From positions 1-35,010 of the forward strand of contig DAIMZL010000021.1 of assembly GCA_036733965.1 (NCBI GenBank): a stretch of 35,010 nt of DNA. The letters run 5' to 3'. Each line of letters starts with the position of its first letter. Position 1 is the stretch's first letter. Position numbers and translations under genes: made by a program. This document shows positions 9,472-16,445 of this stretch, piece by piece. The notes below the pieces were generated by a model. That model was not told the origin of the DNA and searched no databases. It worked only from the letters and a program-made list of their open reading frames with translations. This stretch comes from JAEXOD01 sp937930275 (GTDB taxonomy: Bacteria; Bacteroidota; Ignavibacteria; Ignavibacteriales; Melioribacteraceae).

Positions 9472-10113
9472 TTATGTTCCCTGATTTTCGTTAAGACTAT
9501 TTTCAAGAGCGGTTATTATTTCATTAAGTTGAGTACTTATTCTTGCATCAACATTTCCGATTTCTGTCTCAATTAGTCCGCCCCCTCTTTCAATTGTATC
9601 GTCTGTTTCAAATTTTAGTTTATTAAAGCTATTATTTAAGGTTACTATAAAATCCCCCTCGTTTAATAATTCATAATCGGCAGGGTGCAACCTAACAACT
9701 ATTCCCGCTGCACCTAAAATTTTTCCCACAGAATTTTTAAGCGTACTTTCTATTATTGATTTATTTTCAATCTCTCTATTTAATATTTTTTGCGCTATTT
9801 TTGCCGATACGTCAATTACAATTCTTTCAAATGAATTTTCTAAAGATTGAACTCGTTCTTCAATTCCCGATAAGATAGCATAAAACTCTTCACTCTTTGA
9901 CATTAACTGATTTGTGAACTCTTGTTCCAACTGATTTTGTGCTGCATTAAAACCCTCATCAAATCCTTGTTGAAAAACTCGTTCAAGTTCCTTTTTAAAC
10001 TTATTTTCTTCTTCCTTATAAATCTCTTGGATATCCTTATTGTTATTTGCAGTGCCGGGAACAACAATTTTAAGACCTTTAGAAGCAGAACCGACTTTAA
10101 TAACGTTAGACAT
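9472..10113 (-). CDS. fliH: Flagellar assembly protein FliH
   Basis: FliH binds FliI, restrains its ATPase activity and docks it at the C-ring. The chosen start is the ATG at 10113 (MSNVIKVGSASKG), which has GGAGG seven bases upstream inside the end of fliG; the two genes overlap by 8 bases. A longer frame extends to 10167 within fliG but lacks this signal. The 213-aa protein has a basic N-terminus, then the acidic/Gln helix (EEENKFKKELERVFQQGFDE) characteristic of FliH/YscL stalks, and a C-terminal globular part (GKILGAAGIVVRLHPADYEL, then GGGLIETEIGNVDARISTQL) that matches the FliH/V-ATPase E-like fold. Confidence 0.92.
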   Translation of the reverse strand: MSNVIKVGSASKGLKIVVPGTANNNKDIQEIYKEEENKFKKELERVFQQGFDEGFNAAQNQLEQEFTNQLMSKSEEFYAILSGIEERVQSLENSFERIVIDVSAKIAQKILNREIENKSIIESTLKNSVGKILGAAGIVVRLHPADYELLNEGDFIVTLNNSFNKLKFETDDTIERGGGLIETEIGNVDARISTQLNEIITALENSLNENQGT

Positions 10114-11152
10114 ATACTTCCTCCGAACCACCTCGGAAGCTGATTGTAATTTCTTCTTGTTCTTCAAGTTGTTTAATTACGTCAACAATTCTTGCTTGGG
10201 CAGCTTCAACTTCTTTCAATTTAACAGGTCCCATAAACTGTAATTCTTCTTTCAATAAATCTGCAGCACGCTCAGACATATTTGCATATATTTTTGTAGA
10301 TACTTTTTCGTCTGCAATTTTAAGTGCAAATCCCAAGTCTTTTCTATCAACTTCTTTAAGTATTCTTTGAATATCTTTATCTTGTAAATGAATAATATCT
10401 TCAAATAAGAACATTAATCGTTTAATTTCCGATGCTACTTCAGGGTCTTTTTCTTCAATTCCGGCAATAATATCTTTGCTTAAAGTTACGTTTGTTCTAT
10501 TTAAAATTGTAGCAACACTTTTTGGTCCCCCAAGCTTACTCATGCTTTGGTTCATTGAAAATCCTGCAAGTTCGTCAACAACTTTTTCAATTTGTTTTAA
10601 TGTTTGAGGAGATATTTTTCCTAAAGTTGCTATTCTAAATACAACTTCGCTTCTTAATTCGTCCGGAAGTTCTTTAATTGCTTCTGCAGTTTGGTCGGGA
10701 TTTAAATGCGATAATATTAGTGCAATAGTTTGAGGATGTTCTTTATTTAAAAAGTTTACAAGCTGAGTCGAATCAGCTTTTTTTAACACATCAAAACCAC
10801 GTAAAGTTGTTAAATTTTTAACCTTTTCAATAATTTCCATCGCTTTAGCAAGTCCAAACGATTTTTCCAGAACTTGTTGAGCATAATCTATACCCCCTTC
10901 AACCACGTACTCTTGAGCCGTAATTAAAGCATAATAATCACTTAAAACTTGATCTACAACATGAGACGGTACGTTTCTAACCTGCGAAATTTCGGCAGAA
11001 ATAGCTTCAACATCTATCGGGTCTAATTGCTTAAATAGCAATGATGCAGTTTCTACATTTAAGGCAATCATTAACAATGCCGCTTTTTGAACACCGGTTA
11101 AATCATTTACCGTTAAATCTTTGCTTTTTAAGCTTTTTGATTTAGTACTCAT
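10106..11152 (-). CDS. fliG: Flagellar motor switch protein FliG
   Basis: FliG is the rotor protein that joins FliF to the C-ring and carries the torque-generating face for the stators. The 348-aa product has the N-terminal domain starting LTGVQKAALLMIALN, a middle domain with EHPQTIALILSHLNPDQTAE near residues 135-155, and the C-terminal torque helix with alternating charges (DIQRILKEVDRKDLGFALK) followed by MSERAADLLKEEL near 290-305. Length is normal. The start ATG overlaps the last 11 bases of fliF, suggesting translational coupling. The last 8 bases overlap fliH and supply its ribosome binding site. Confidence 0.97.
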   Translation of the reverse strand: MSTKSKSLKSKDLTVNDLTGVQKAALLMIALNVETASLLFKQLDPIDVEAISAEISQVRNVPSHVVDQVLSDYYALITAQEYVVEGGIDYAQQVLEKSFGLAKAMEIIEKVKNLTTLRGFDVLKKADSTQLVNFLNKEHPQTIALILSHLNPDQTAEAIKELPDELRSEVVFRIATLGKISPQTLKQIEKVVDELAGFSMNQSMSKLGGPKSVATILNRTNVTLSKDIIAGIEEKDPEVASEIKRLMFLFEDIIHLQDKDIQRILKEVDRKDLGFALKIADEKVSTKIYANMSERAADLLKEELQFMGPVKLKEVEAAQARIVDVIKQLEEQEEITISFRGGSEEVYV

Positions 11153-12752
11153 CTTCTCTTAACCACGAATTAATTAGTTTTGCAGCTTCAGTCGGATTTT
11201 TTTGAGCGTAGTTTACAATTTTATCCTGCCTAACTTTCTTTTCTGCGGCAGCATCCGTAATTTCGTCTTCAATATCTCCGATATCTAATAAAGCTTTCTT
11301 TTTATGGCTTCCGCTACCTAATTGCGGAGCTCCCCCCATTCCGCTACTTTCGCCTTCATAACCGCCTAAATCACCAACTGCTTCGTCTCTGTAGCTAACT
11401 GTGCCTATCAATATTTTTTCATTTTGTAACTTTTTCATCAAGCCTTTCAAAATAAATAAAGAAGCACCTACAGCAACTATAAGAATAATTATGTTTGTAT
11501 AGTCTTGTATATTAAACGGCATTCCTTCGGTTAATTCTGTTTCGTTTCCCATATTTGTTTCAAAAGGGATACTTTCAACCGTAACTATGTCATTACGGGT
11601 CTCATTAATTCCTACAGATTGTTTTACTATTTGTTCCAGTTTACGCAATTGGGCATCGGGTCTCGGTTCAATAACTTTTTCTACCTTATCGCCATTTTTA
11701 ATTTCTTTAGTTAACCCGTTAATTACTGCCGCTAAAGTTATTCTTTTAATATTTCCTGTACCTTGTATAACTCTTTCAATTGTTTTGCTAATTTCATAAT
11801 TAGTTGTAGCATTTTCACTTGTTGTACCCGTGCTATCACCTACACTTTTTCCTCCGGTTTGTTGCTTTACGGTCTGTTCGGAAATAGCGACTTGAGTTTC
11901 GGGGTCATAAGTTTCCATTGTTTTTTCAACTTGGTCAAAGTCCAAATCTACATTAACTTTAACAATCGAATTACCGTAACCAAGTACGTTATCTAAAATT
12001 GCCTGGGCTTTATTTGCTAAATAATTTTCAATTGATCCTTTTATTTCGTATTGTTTTGCCGATACAAAAGAGACGGAATTTTCGTCATCATTCTTAGAAA
12101 GTAATCTGCCTCGCGAGTCAATTATAGTTACTTTACTCGGTTGCAATCCTTCAACACTACTTGCAACTAAGTTACTAATTGCAGTAATATTTTGTGAGGT
12201 CGGAGTAAACCCGGGAGCTAATTTTAACACAATAGAAGCTGTCGGGGGCCTATCTTCCGCTTTAAATAAACTTTTTTCGGGTACAACAATATGCACTCTT
12301 ACCCCTTCTACGCCGCTTTGCTGCATAATAGTTCTGGAAAGTTCTCCTTCAATAGCTCGTTTATAGTTTAACTTTTGCATAAACTCGCTCATTCCCATTA
12401 GGTTTTGGTCAAATACTTCATAACCCACTATACCACTGCTGGGAATTCCTTTTCCTGCCGCAACAAGACGCATTTCGTAAACTTTTTCTTTAGGAACTTT
12501 AATTGTACTCCCGCCGTCTTCTAACTTATAGGGGACTTTTTGACCGTTAAGTACTTCGACAATTTTATTTGCATCTTCGGGTGCTAAGTTTGTAAAAAGA
12601 GTACTATATGTAGGTTCGTTAAAAACAAAAACCACAAATCCCAATAATACTAACGTTATTACAACAACACCGCCTAACAACATTCGTTGTTGTAAAGATA
12701 GCTTGTTAAAAATAGCAAGCATTGATCCAAAATTTGATTTATTGTTTTCCAT
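11142..12752 (-). CDS. fliF: Flagellar MS-ring protein FliF
   Basis: FliF builds the MS ring in the inner membrane, the platform for the rotor and the export gate. The 536-aa protein has two membrane helices, at about residues 24-46 (MLLGGVVVITLVLLGFVVFV) and about 415-435 (IIILIVAVGASLFILKG). The YscJ/FliF secretin-like domain lies between (YSTLFTNLAPEDANKIVEVL and onward). The C-terminal cytoplasmic tail ends AAKLINSWLREDEY, the usual FliG-binding segment. It shares one base with the fliE stop and overlaps fliG by 11. Length and topology match the family. Confidence 0.97.
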   Translation of the reverse strand: MENNKSNFGSMLAIFNKLSLQQRMLLGGVVVITLVLLGFVVFVFNEPTYSTLFTNLAPEDANKIVEVLNGQKVPYKLEDGGSTIKVPKEKVYEMRLVAAGKGIPSSGIVGYEVFDQNLMGMSEFMQKLNYKRAIEGELSRTIMQQSGVEGVRVHIVVPEKSLFKAEDRPPTASIVLKLAPGFTPTSQNITAISNLVASSVEGLQPSKVTIIDSRGRLLSKNDDENSVSFVSAKQYEIKGSIENYLANKAQAILDNVLGYGNSIVKVNVDLDFDQVEKTMETYDPETQVAISEQTVKQQTGGKSVGDSTGTTSENATTNYEISKTIERVIQGTGNIKRITLAAVINGLTKEIKNGDKVEKVIEPRPDAQLRKLEQIVKQSVGINETRNDIVTVESIPFETNMGNETELTEGMPFNIQDYTNIIILIVAVGASLFILKGLMKKLQNEKILIGTVSYRDEAVGDLGGYEGESSGMGGAPQLGSGSHKKKALLDIGDIEDEITDAAAEKKVRQDKIVNYAQKNPTEAAKLINSWLREDEY

Positions 12753-13216
12753 TAACCTTGTAATCTCGTTAATTCACGATACATATCAATTGTTTTATTT
12801 CTTATTTCCACTAAAAGATCAAGACTCGTTTTTGCCTTTTCACCGGCAATCATAACTTCATGCAGTTCAACGTCTTCGCCGTTAACAAACTTTTTAGCTA
12901 AATCGTTGGAATCAAATTGCTGTTTATTAACCGACTCTATAAAGTTACCGACAAGATTATCAAAATTTGGTAACCCCATTCCGTTATTTCTAATCGGATT
13001 TACATTATTTACTGCATTTGTAACATTTGTTTGATTAGGATTGTTATTTAAACTTTCTACCAATCCGTTTAATGGATTTAACATTTCGTTGTTTTTTGTA
13101 TCCAACGCTCCCATAAACATTTTGTCAAAATCGGTTCCTTGAACCGCTCCTAATCCTCCCGCATTTTGCATACGAGAAAGATTATTGGCAACTTTCATTA
13201 TTCCGCTAATATCCAT
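12752..13216 (-). CDS. fliE: Flagellar hook-basal body protein FliE
   Basis: FliE joins the MS ring to the proximal rod. The 154-aa protein is longer than the usual 100-110 aa because of an Asn-rich insertion at about residues 50-85. The conserved FliE C-terminal helix pair is present: NGEDVELHEVMIAGEKAKTS, then LLVEIRNKTIDMYRELTRLQ. The start ATG at 13216 is two bases after the stop of the 81-aa upstream gene. The position between flgC and fliF is canonical. The Asn-rich linker resembles the composition bias seen in FliK of this genome. Confidence 0.92.
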   Translation of the reverse strand: MDISGIMKVANNLSRMQNAGGLGAVQGTDFDKMFMGALDTKNNEMLNPLNGLVESLNNNPNQTNVTNAVNNVNPIRNNGMGLPNFDNLVGNFIESVNKQQFDSNDLAKKFVNGEDVELHEVMIAGEKAKTSLDLLVEIRNKTIDMYRELTRLQG

Positions 13217-13218
13217 TT

Positions 13219-13464
13219 TTAACCTCTTCTATCGAATAATGAACCTTTTGTAACTCCGCTTAATTTACCGCTTTTTTGGTAAAAGTGATAATCAACTATT
13301 TCCGTTTTGTTTTCCGGATACAAATCTGTAAAAAAGTCTTTTTCTTCTTTACTAATTTTTTCTCCCACATCGGGAAATTCCGCTTTACTTGTTACGTTTG
13401 TATTATAAGCCTTGTTAATTGCATAAGGGTTATAATTACCGATATTTGTATTAATTATTTTCAT
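13219..13464 (-). CDS. Unknown 81-aa protein between flgC and fliE
   Basis: The frame can be read further upstream to 13506, but the ATG at 13464 (MKIINTNIGNYNPYAINKAY) follows GGAG in the last codons of flgC and lies one base after the flgC stop, so this is the chosen start. The 81-aa product is hydrophilic, with no membrane segment or signal peptide. Its middle is rich in Lys, Glu and Asp (KISKEEKDFFTDLYPENKTE) and it ends KGSLFDRRG. I do not recognise a family. Its tight fit between two rod genes suggests a flagellar protein, perhaps an exported rod or assembly component, since short Asn-rich N-termini are common in exported subunits; that is inference. Confidence 0.75.
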   Translation of the reverse strand: MKIINTNIGNYNPYAINKAYNTNVTSKAEFPDVGEKISKEEKDFFTDLYPENKTEIVDYHFYQKSGKLSGVTKGSLFDRRG

Positions 13465-13465
13465 G

Positions 13466-13960
13466 TTAAATCTCCAAGGCATCTTTAGCCATCTGCTTTG
13501 ATGCACTAAATGCTGTTAAATTTGCTTCGTAACTACGAGTTGCCGCTACCATATCAACCATTTCGGTTATTATATTTACATTCGGCATCTCTAAATAACC
13601 ATCTGCATTAGCATCCGGATGATCAGGCATATATACCTTATCACCGGGGGTTTTATCTACAACTACCTGCATATCTAATGTTTCGGAATTGTCTTTTTTG
13701 TTTTGAATTGACGGGGTTTCTAAAAAATGCACTCCACCCGAGCTTTTCATTATTGCGTTTGCTCCAAAATCCTCAAGTTTACTTTGAAAACTATTTTTTT
13801 CCGTCACTTCAATAGTTTTTCTCTTATATGGTGTTCCGTCACTTGTTTTTGTAGTATTTACGTTAGCAATATTTTCAGCAATCAAATCAAGCTTCTTTTT
13901 TTGCAGCTTCATTCCGGATGAGCTTATTTCAAATGCTTTAAAATTTCCGCCGATTTCCAT
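13466..13960 (-). CDS. flgC: Flagellar basal-body rod protein FlgC
   Basis: FlgC is a proximal rod subunit. The 164-aa protein has the rod N-terminal signature (AFEISSSGMKLQKKKLDLIA then ENIANVNTTKT) and the C-terminal FlgC block (GYLEMPNVNIITEMVDMVAA, then TRSYEANLTAFSASKQM). In between, TPYKRKTIEV and VYMPDHPDANADGYL are typical FlgC features. It is slightly longer than the usual 135-150 aa through a loop near residues 60-90. The ATG shares its A with the flgB stop codon (TAATG), so the two are probably translated together. Confidence 0.96.
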   Translation of the reverse strand: MEIGGNFKAFEISSSGMKLQKKKLDLIAENIANVNTTKTSDGTPYKRKTIEVTEKNSFQSKLEDFGANAIMKSSGGVHFLETPSIQNKKDNSETLDMQVVVDKTPGDKVYMPDHPDANADGYLEMPNVNIITEMVDMVAATRSYEANLTAFSASKQMAKDALEI

Positions 13961-14355
13961 TATCTTACCCTTTGAATTATTGATTGCAAGTTCTTATAGT
14001 AATTACCAACTTTACGTGATGCAAATTTAAACATTATCGAGTTTTGCGCTAAATCTGCCATCTCTTTGTCAATATCAACATTATTAAAGTTGGATTCCAA
14101 TTCAGGATTATCATCTTGAACAATTGCTTTGTCTTCCGGTTTATTGCCGTTAATTGTAATTCCAAATTCGTATTGGTTAGCATTTGTTGTCTTTAAGTCG
14201 TTTTTTTCGGTCTCACGCAAGTAGTCGTCAAACGACATATCTTCACGTTTGTAATTTAACGTACTTATATTAGATATGTTTTTAGCTACCAACTTTTGTT
14301 TGATTGTACTGTAATCCAAGTACTGTTCAAATATTTTTACGCTTTCACCGGGCAT
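13960..14355 (-). CDS. flgB: Flagellar basal-body rod protein FlgB
   Basis: FlgB is a proximal rod subunit and the first gene of the flagellar operon here. The 131-aa protein lacks a leader peptide, as expected for a type III export substrate. It shows the rod N-terminal block (KLVAKNISNISTLNYKREDM), a short acidic middle and the C-terminal helix (DKEMADLAQNSIMFKFASRK). Length is normal. The ATG at 14355 is preceded by AGTAGGT about 7 bases upstream, and a sigma-54-like element (14383-14398) sits at the right distance to give a transcript starting about 15 bases before the gene. Confidence 0.94.
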   Translation of the reverse strand: MPGESVKIFEQYLDYSTIKQKLVAKNISNISTLNYKREDMSFDDYLRETEKNDLKTTNANQYEFGITINGNKPEDKAIVQDDNPELESNFNNVDIDKEMADLAQNSIMFKFASRKVGNYYKNLQSIIQRVR

Positions 14356-14382
14356 AATTTTACCTACTTTTTTTTATCATTA

Positions 14383-14398
14383 TTCAAACTTAATGCCA
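14383..14398 (-). promoter_or_regulatory. Sigma-54-like promoter before flgB
   Basis: On the minus strand the sequence reads TGGCAT, five bases, TTGAA, against the sigma-54 consensus TGGCAC-N5-TTGC[AT]. The -24 GG and the spacing are right, but the -12 GC is GA, a significant mismatch. The expected start site is about 12 bases after the -12 element, leaving a short leader with the ribosome binding site. A sigma-54 activator gene lies in the same window at 22244-23632, which makes the call more plausible. A sigma-70-like TATAAT about 60 bases further upstream has no convincing -35. Confidence 0.4.
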
Positions 14399-14599
14399 AA
14401 AGTCGTAATTTACTTTTATTATACACCGTATTAAAATAAAACTGTTTTAAGCTAAAACACTCTTTAATATAATATAAATTATTTAAATTTATTACAATTT
14501 ATATAAATATTTATCGATAAAAAATAATAAAGACTATATGTTATAGTATTAAAATAACGATTCACACTGATTTTTTAATTGCTCCTTTTTCCATATTGC

Positions 14600-14748
14600 G
14601 AACACTCACCACCTAACCCCTTTTAAACGGAAATAATTTTTTCTGACGTACTGACAAATAAAGCTTAACTTATTACTATACAACGGTTTGCTAAGTACCG
14701 TCAATACCTTTTTTAAGGTTTAGACAAGGGGACGTGGGTTGAGTGTGC
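14600..14748. repeat. Imperfect inverted-repeat pair, possible MITE-like remnant
   Basis: The left arm (14600-14623) and the reverse complement of the right arm (14725-14748) agree at about 18 of 24 positions, including CACTCA and CCCCTT blocks. The interior of about 100 bases has no coding potential. The arrangement resembles a short element bounded by terminal inverted repeats, but the arms are degraded and no duplication of flanking bases is clear. Confidence 0.3.
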
Positions 14749-14900
14749 TTATGCTACTTGAGGAATAATATAATTCATAAATAGCAATAATTTATCGCTG
14801 AAATTCACAATAAAACCCTTTTGATACGGAACATGACGCAAATATTAGCATAAGTTGTTGCAATATAATCAATTACGTATAGTTGCCGGACATAAAATTC

Positions 14901-14933
14901 CCCTCTCTTATTCAGTATTCAGTCAAGAGAGGG
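14901..14933. repeat. 9-bp perfect hairpin (CCCTCTCTT / AAGAGAGGG)
   Basis: CCCTCTCTT at 14901-14909 is exactly complementary to AAGAGAGGG at 14925-14933, around a 15-base loop that contains ATTCAGT twice in tandem. On the minus strand it is followed by GAATTTTAT, a weak U-rich tail, so it could act as a secondary terminator. Its composition resembles dispersed intergenic palindromes seen in related phyla; that likeness is from memory. Confidence 0.4.
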
Positions 14934-15070
14934 ATTAAGGGTAAGTTCATTTTTGTTTTGATACAGACACAATGGAGATGAGTGTGCCCTATCACACATA
15001 ACCTCAATTATTAATAACCAATTTAGAACCAACAATTTCATACAAGAATAAAAATTTTTTGGCTAATTTA

Positions 15071-15094
15071 AAATACAAAACGCCCCTAAGGGCG
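15071..15094 (-). terminator. Intrinsic terminator after the chemotaxis operon
   Basis: On the minus strand, CGCCC (15094-15090), a TTAG loop and GGGCG (15085-15081) form a stable hairpin directly followed by TTTTGTATTT. It lies about 40 bases after the stop of the last gene (15134), as expected for the end of the operon. Confidence 0.8.
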
Positions 15095-15133
15095 CTCATA
15101 AAAAATTAATGGCTAAAAATGACCAAATGTATA

Positions 15134-15385
15134 TTATTCTTCGTTATAATCTAAAATAACCGATTTAGTTTCGCCGCAAGAACAAACAAATTTTATTTCT
15201 TTGATGTTATCGTTTGCATCTTTTTTTAAAATCAGTTTAACTCCGCCGTGGCTATCTTCTTCTACAGTTATTTTTGCCATACCTATTATTTTAGCTTTCT
15301 CGCTTTTAATTACGTTACCGTCCGCGTCAACATCTCTGTATGATATTTCGCGAAAACTGGTTTCTTGAAAGTCTTCTTGCATCAT
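15134..15385 (-). CDS. Unknown 83-aa protein, last gene of the chemotaxis operon
   Basis: The ATG at 15385 overlaps the cheB stop (ATGA), so translation is probably coupled to cheB. The 83-aa product is acidic and predicted to be mainly beta strand (EISYRDVDADGNVIKSEKAK, then VKLILKKDANDNIKEIKFVC). It ends with a CSCGETKS segment holding its only two cysteines, which could form a small metal or redox site. No membrane segment, signal or known domain is recognised. Its stop is followed about 40 bases later by the operon terminator. Position suggests a part in chemotaxis or flagellar control, but nothing in the sequence names a function. Confidence 0.8.
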   Translation of the reverse strand: MMQEDFQETSFREISYRDVDADGNVIKSEKAKIIGMAKITVEEDSHGGVKLILKKDANDNIKEIKFVCSCGETKSVILDYNEE

Positions 15386-16443
15386 AATGCCTTATTAATA
15401 GTTTCGTGAATTTTTTCTAAAGGAACAATTGCATCAGCATATCCGGCATCAACAACCGCTTTAGGCATACCGTAAACCACACACGATTCTTCATTTTGCG
15501 CAATACAATAACCGCCCATAGTTTTAAGCTCTTTAATGGCTTCAAAACCGTCTTTTCCCATTCCTGTCATTATTACTCCCAAAGTTTGCTTACCATAAAC
15601 CTTAAGCAAGGATTTAAGCATTACGTCAACACAAGGTTTATGCAAAGTATCCGAAGGTTTATCGGATATATTTATAACTTCTTCATTTTTGGCGTTTTTA
15701 TAAATAGTCATATGATAACCGCCGGGAGCTAAATAAACCCAGCCTTTCTTTACTACCTCATTGTTCTCGGCTTCTTTTACCGAAATAGGTGAAAGCGAAT
15801 TTAATCTATCCGCCAACGACTTTGTAAATTTTGGAGGCATATGTTGTACAATAAAAAACGGTACATTCGCTTTCGGATCTAAAAAAGGAACAAGTTTTTG
15901 CAAAGAGAGCGGTCCGCCGGTAGATATTCCGATACCTACCGCCTTATATCCAAAACGAGGAATAGTAAGCGATTGTTTTGTTGTAATCGGTTTAGTTTTA
16001 TCGCCTAACGATTGCAACCTTTCAAGCCTATTTCTTAAACTTTTTTGTTTAACAATGGCTTTTATCTTTTTTATTAATTCTTCTCTAATATTTACAATAT
16101 TTACGCTTACAAACGACATCTCTTTCGGTATAAAATCAACAGCTCCCAGTTCCATTGCCTGAATGGTTGCTTCTGCACCTTCGGTTGTTAACGAGCTAAC
16201 CATAATAACACTTGTAGGGCACTCTGCCATAATCTTTTTTAATGCAGAAAGTCCGTCCATTACCGGCATTTCAATATCTAAAGTAATTATATCCGGTCTT
16301 AATTTTTTTGCCAAATCAAATCCTTCCAACCCGTTTTTAGCGGTTCCTACTATCTCTATCTCGGTATCCGAGCTTAACATAATTGAAAGAGATTTTCGCA
16401 TAAATGCGGAATCATCTACAATAAGTGCTTTTATATTTCCCAA
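15382..16443 (-). CDS. cheB: Chemotaxis methylesterase/deamidase CheB
   Basis: CheB removes methyl groups from chemoreceptor glutamates and is activated by CheA phosphorylation. The N-terminal receiver domain has acidic residues D10-D11, phospho-acceptor D56 (LDIEMPVMDG) and K107. The C-terminal esterase has the catalytic triad in GISTGGP (S174), VQHMPPKFT (H201) and MTGMGKDG (D298). At 353 aa the length is normal. The start appears to be TTG at 16443, two bases after the cheA stop, with a weak CGGAT site; no in-frame ATG lies close by. Partner genes cheA and cheR are in the same operon, but no receptor gene is in the window. Confidence 0.97.
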   Translation of the reverse strand: MGNIKALIVDDSAFMRKSLSIMLSSDTEIEIVGTAKNGLEGFDLAKKLRPDIITLDIEMPVMDGLSALKKIMAECPTSVIMVSSLTTEGAEATIQAMELGAVDFIPKEMSFVSVNIVNIREELIKKIKAIVKQKSLRNRLERLQSLGDKTKPITTKQSLTIPRFGYKAVGIGISTGGPLSLQKLVPFLDPKANVPFFIVQHMPPKFTKSLADRLNSLSPISVKEAENNEVVKKGWVYLAPGGYHMTIYKNAKNEEVINISDKPSDTLHKPCVDVMLKSLLKVYGKQTLGVIMTGMGKDGFEAIKELKTMGGYCIAQNEESCVVYGMPKAVVDAGYADAIVPLEKIHETINKAL

Positions 16444-16445
16444 TT

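Larger units (their letters stand above)
14356..15133. other. Gene-free 778-base region with degenerate inverted repeats
   Basis: No credible coding frame is present between flgB and the end of the chemotaxis operon. Visible structure: an imperfect inverted repeat pair at 14600-14623 and 14725-14748 (about 18 of 24 positions match, ends CACTCA/TGAGTG), a 9-bp perfect hairpin at 14901-14933, a small GTGTG/CACAC hairpin at 14982-14997, and the terminator at 15081-15094. The G+C-rich inverted repeats look unlike the flanking AT-rich spacer. They may be remnants of a dispersed intergenic repeat or a small non-autonomous element. I see no transposase and no clear target-site duplication. Confidence 0.5.

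Noticed and set aside
10114..10167. Longer FliH reaching into fliG
   Set aside because: The GGAGG-preceded ATG at 10113 gives a normal FliH; the longer form has no start signal.
13465..13506. N-terminal extension of the 81-aa protein
   Set aside because: The extension lies in flgC and has no ribosome binding site; the ATG at 13464 has GGAG.
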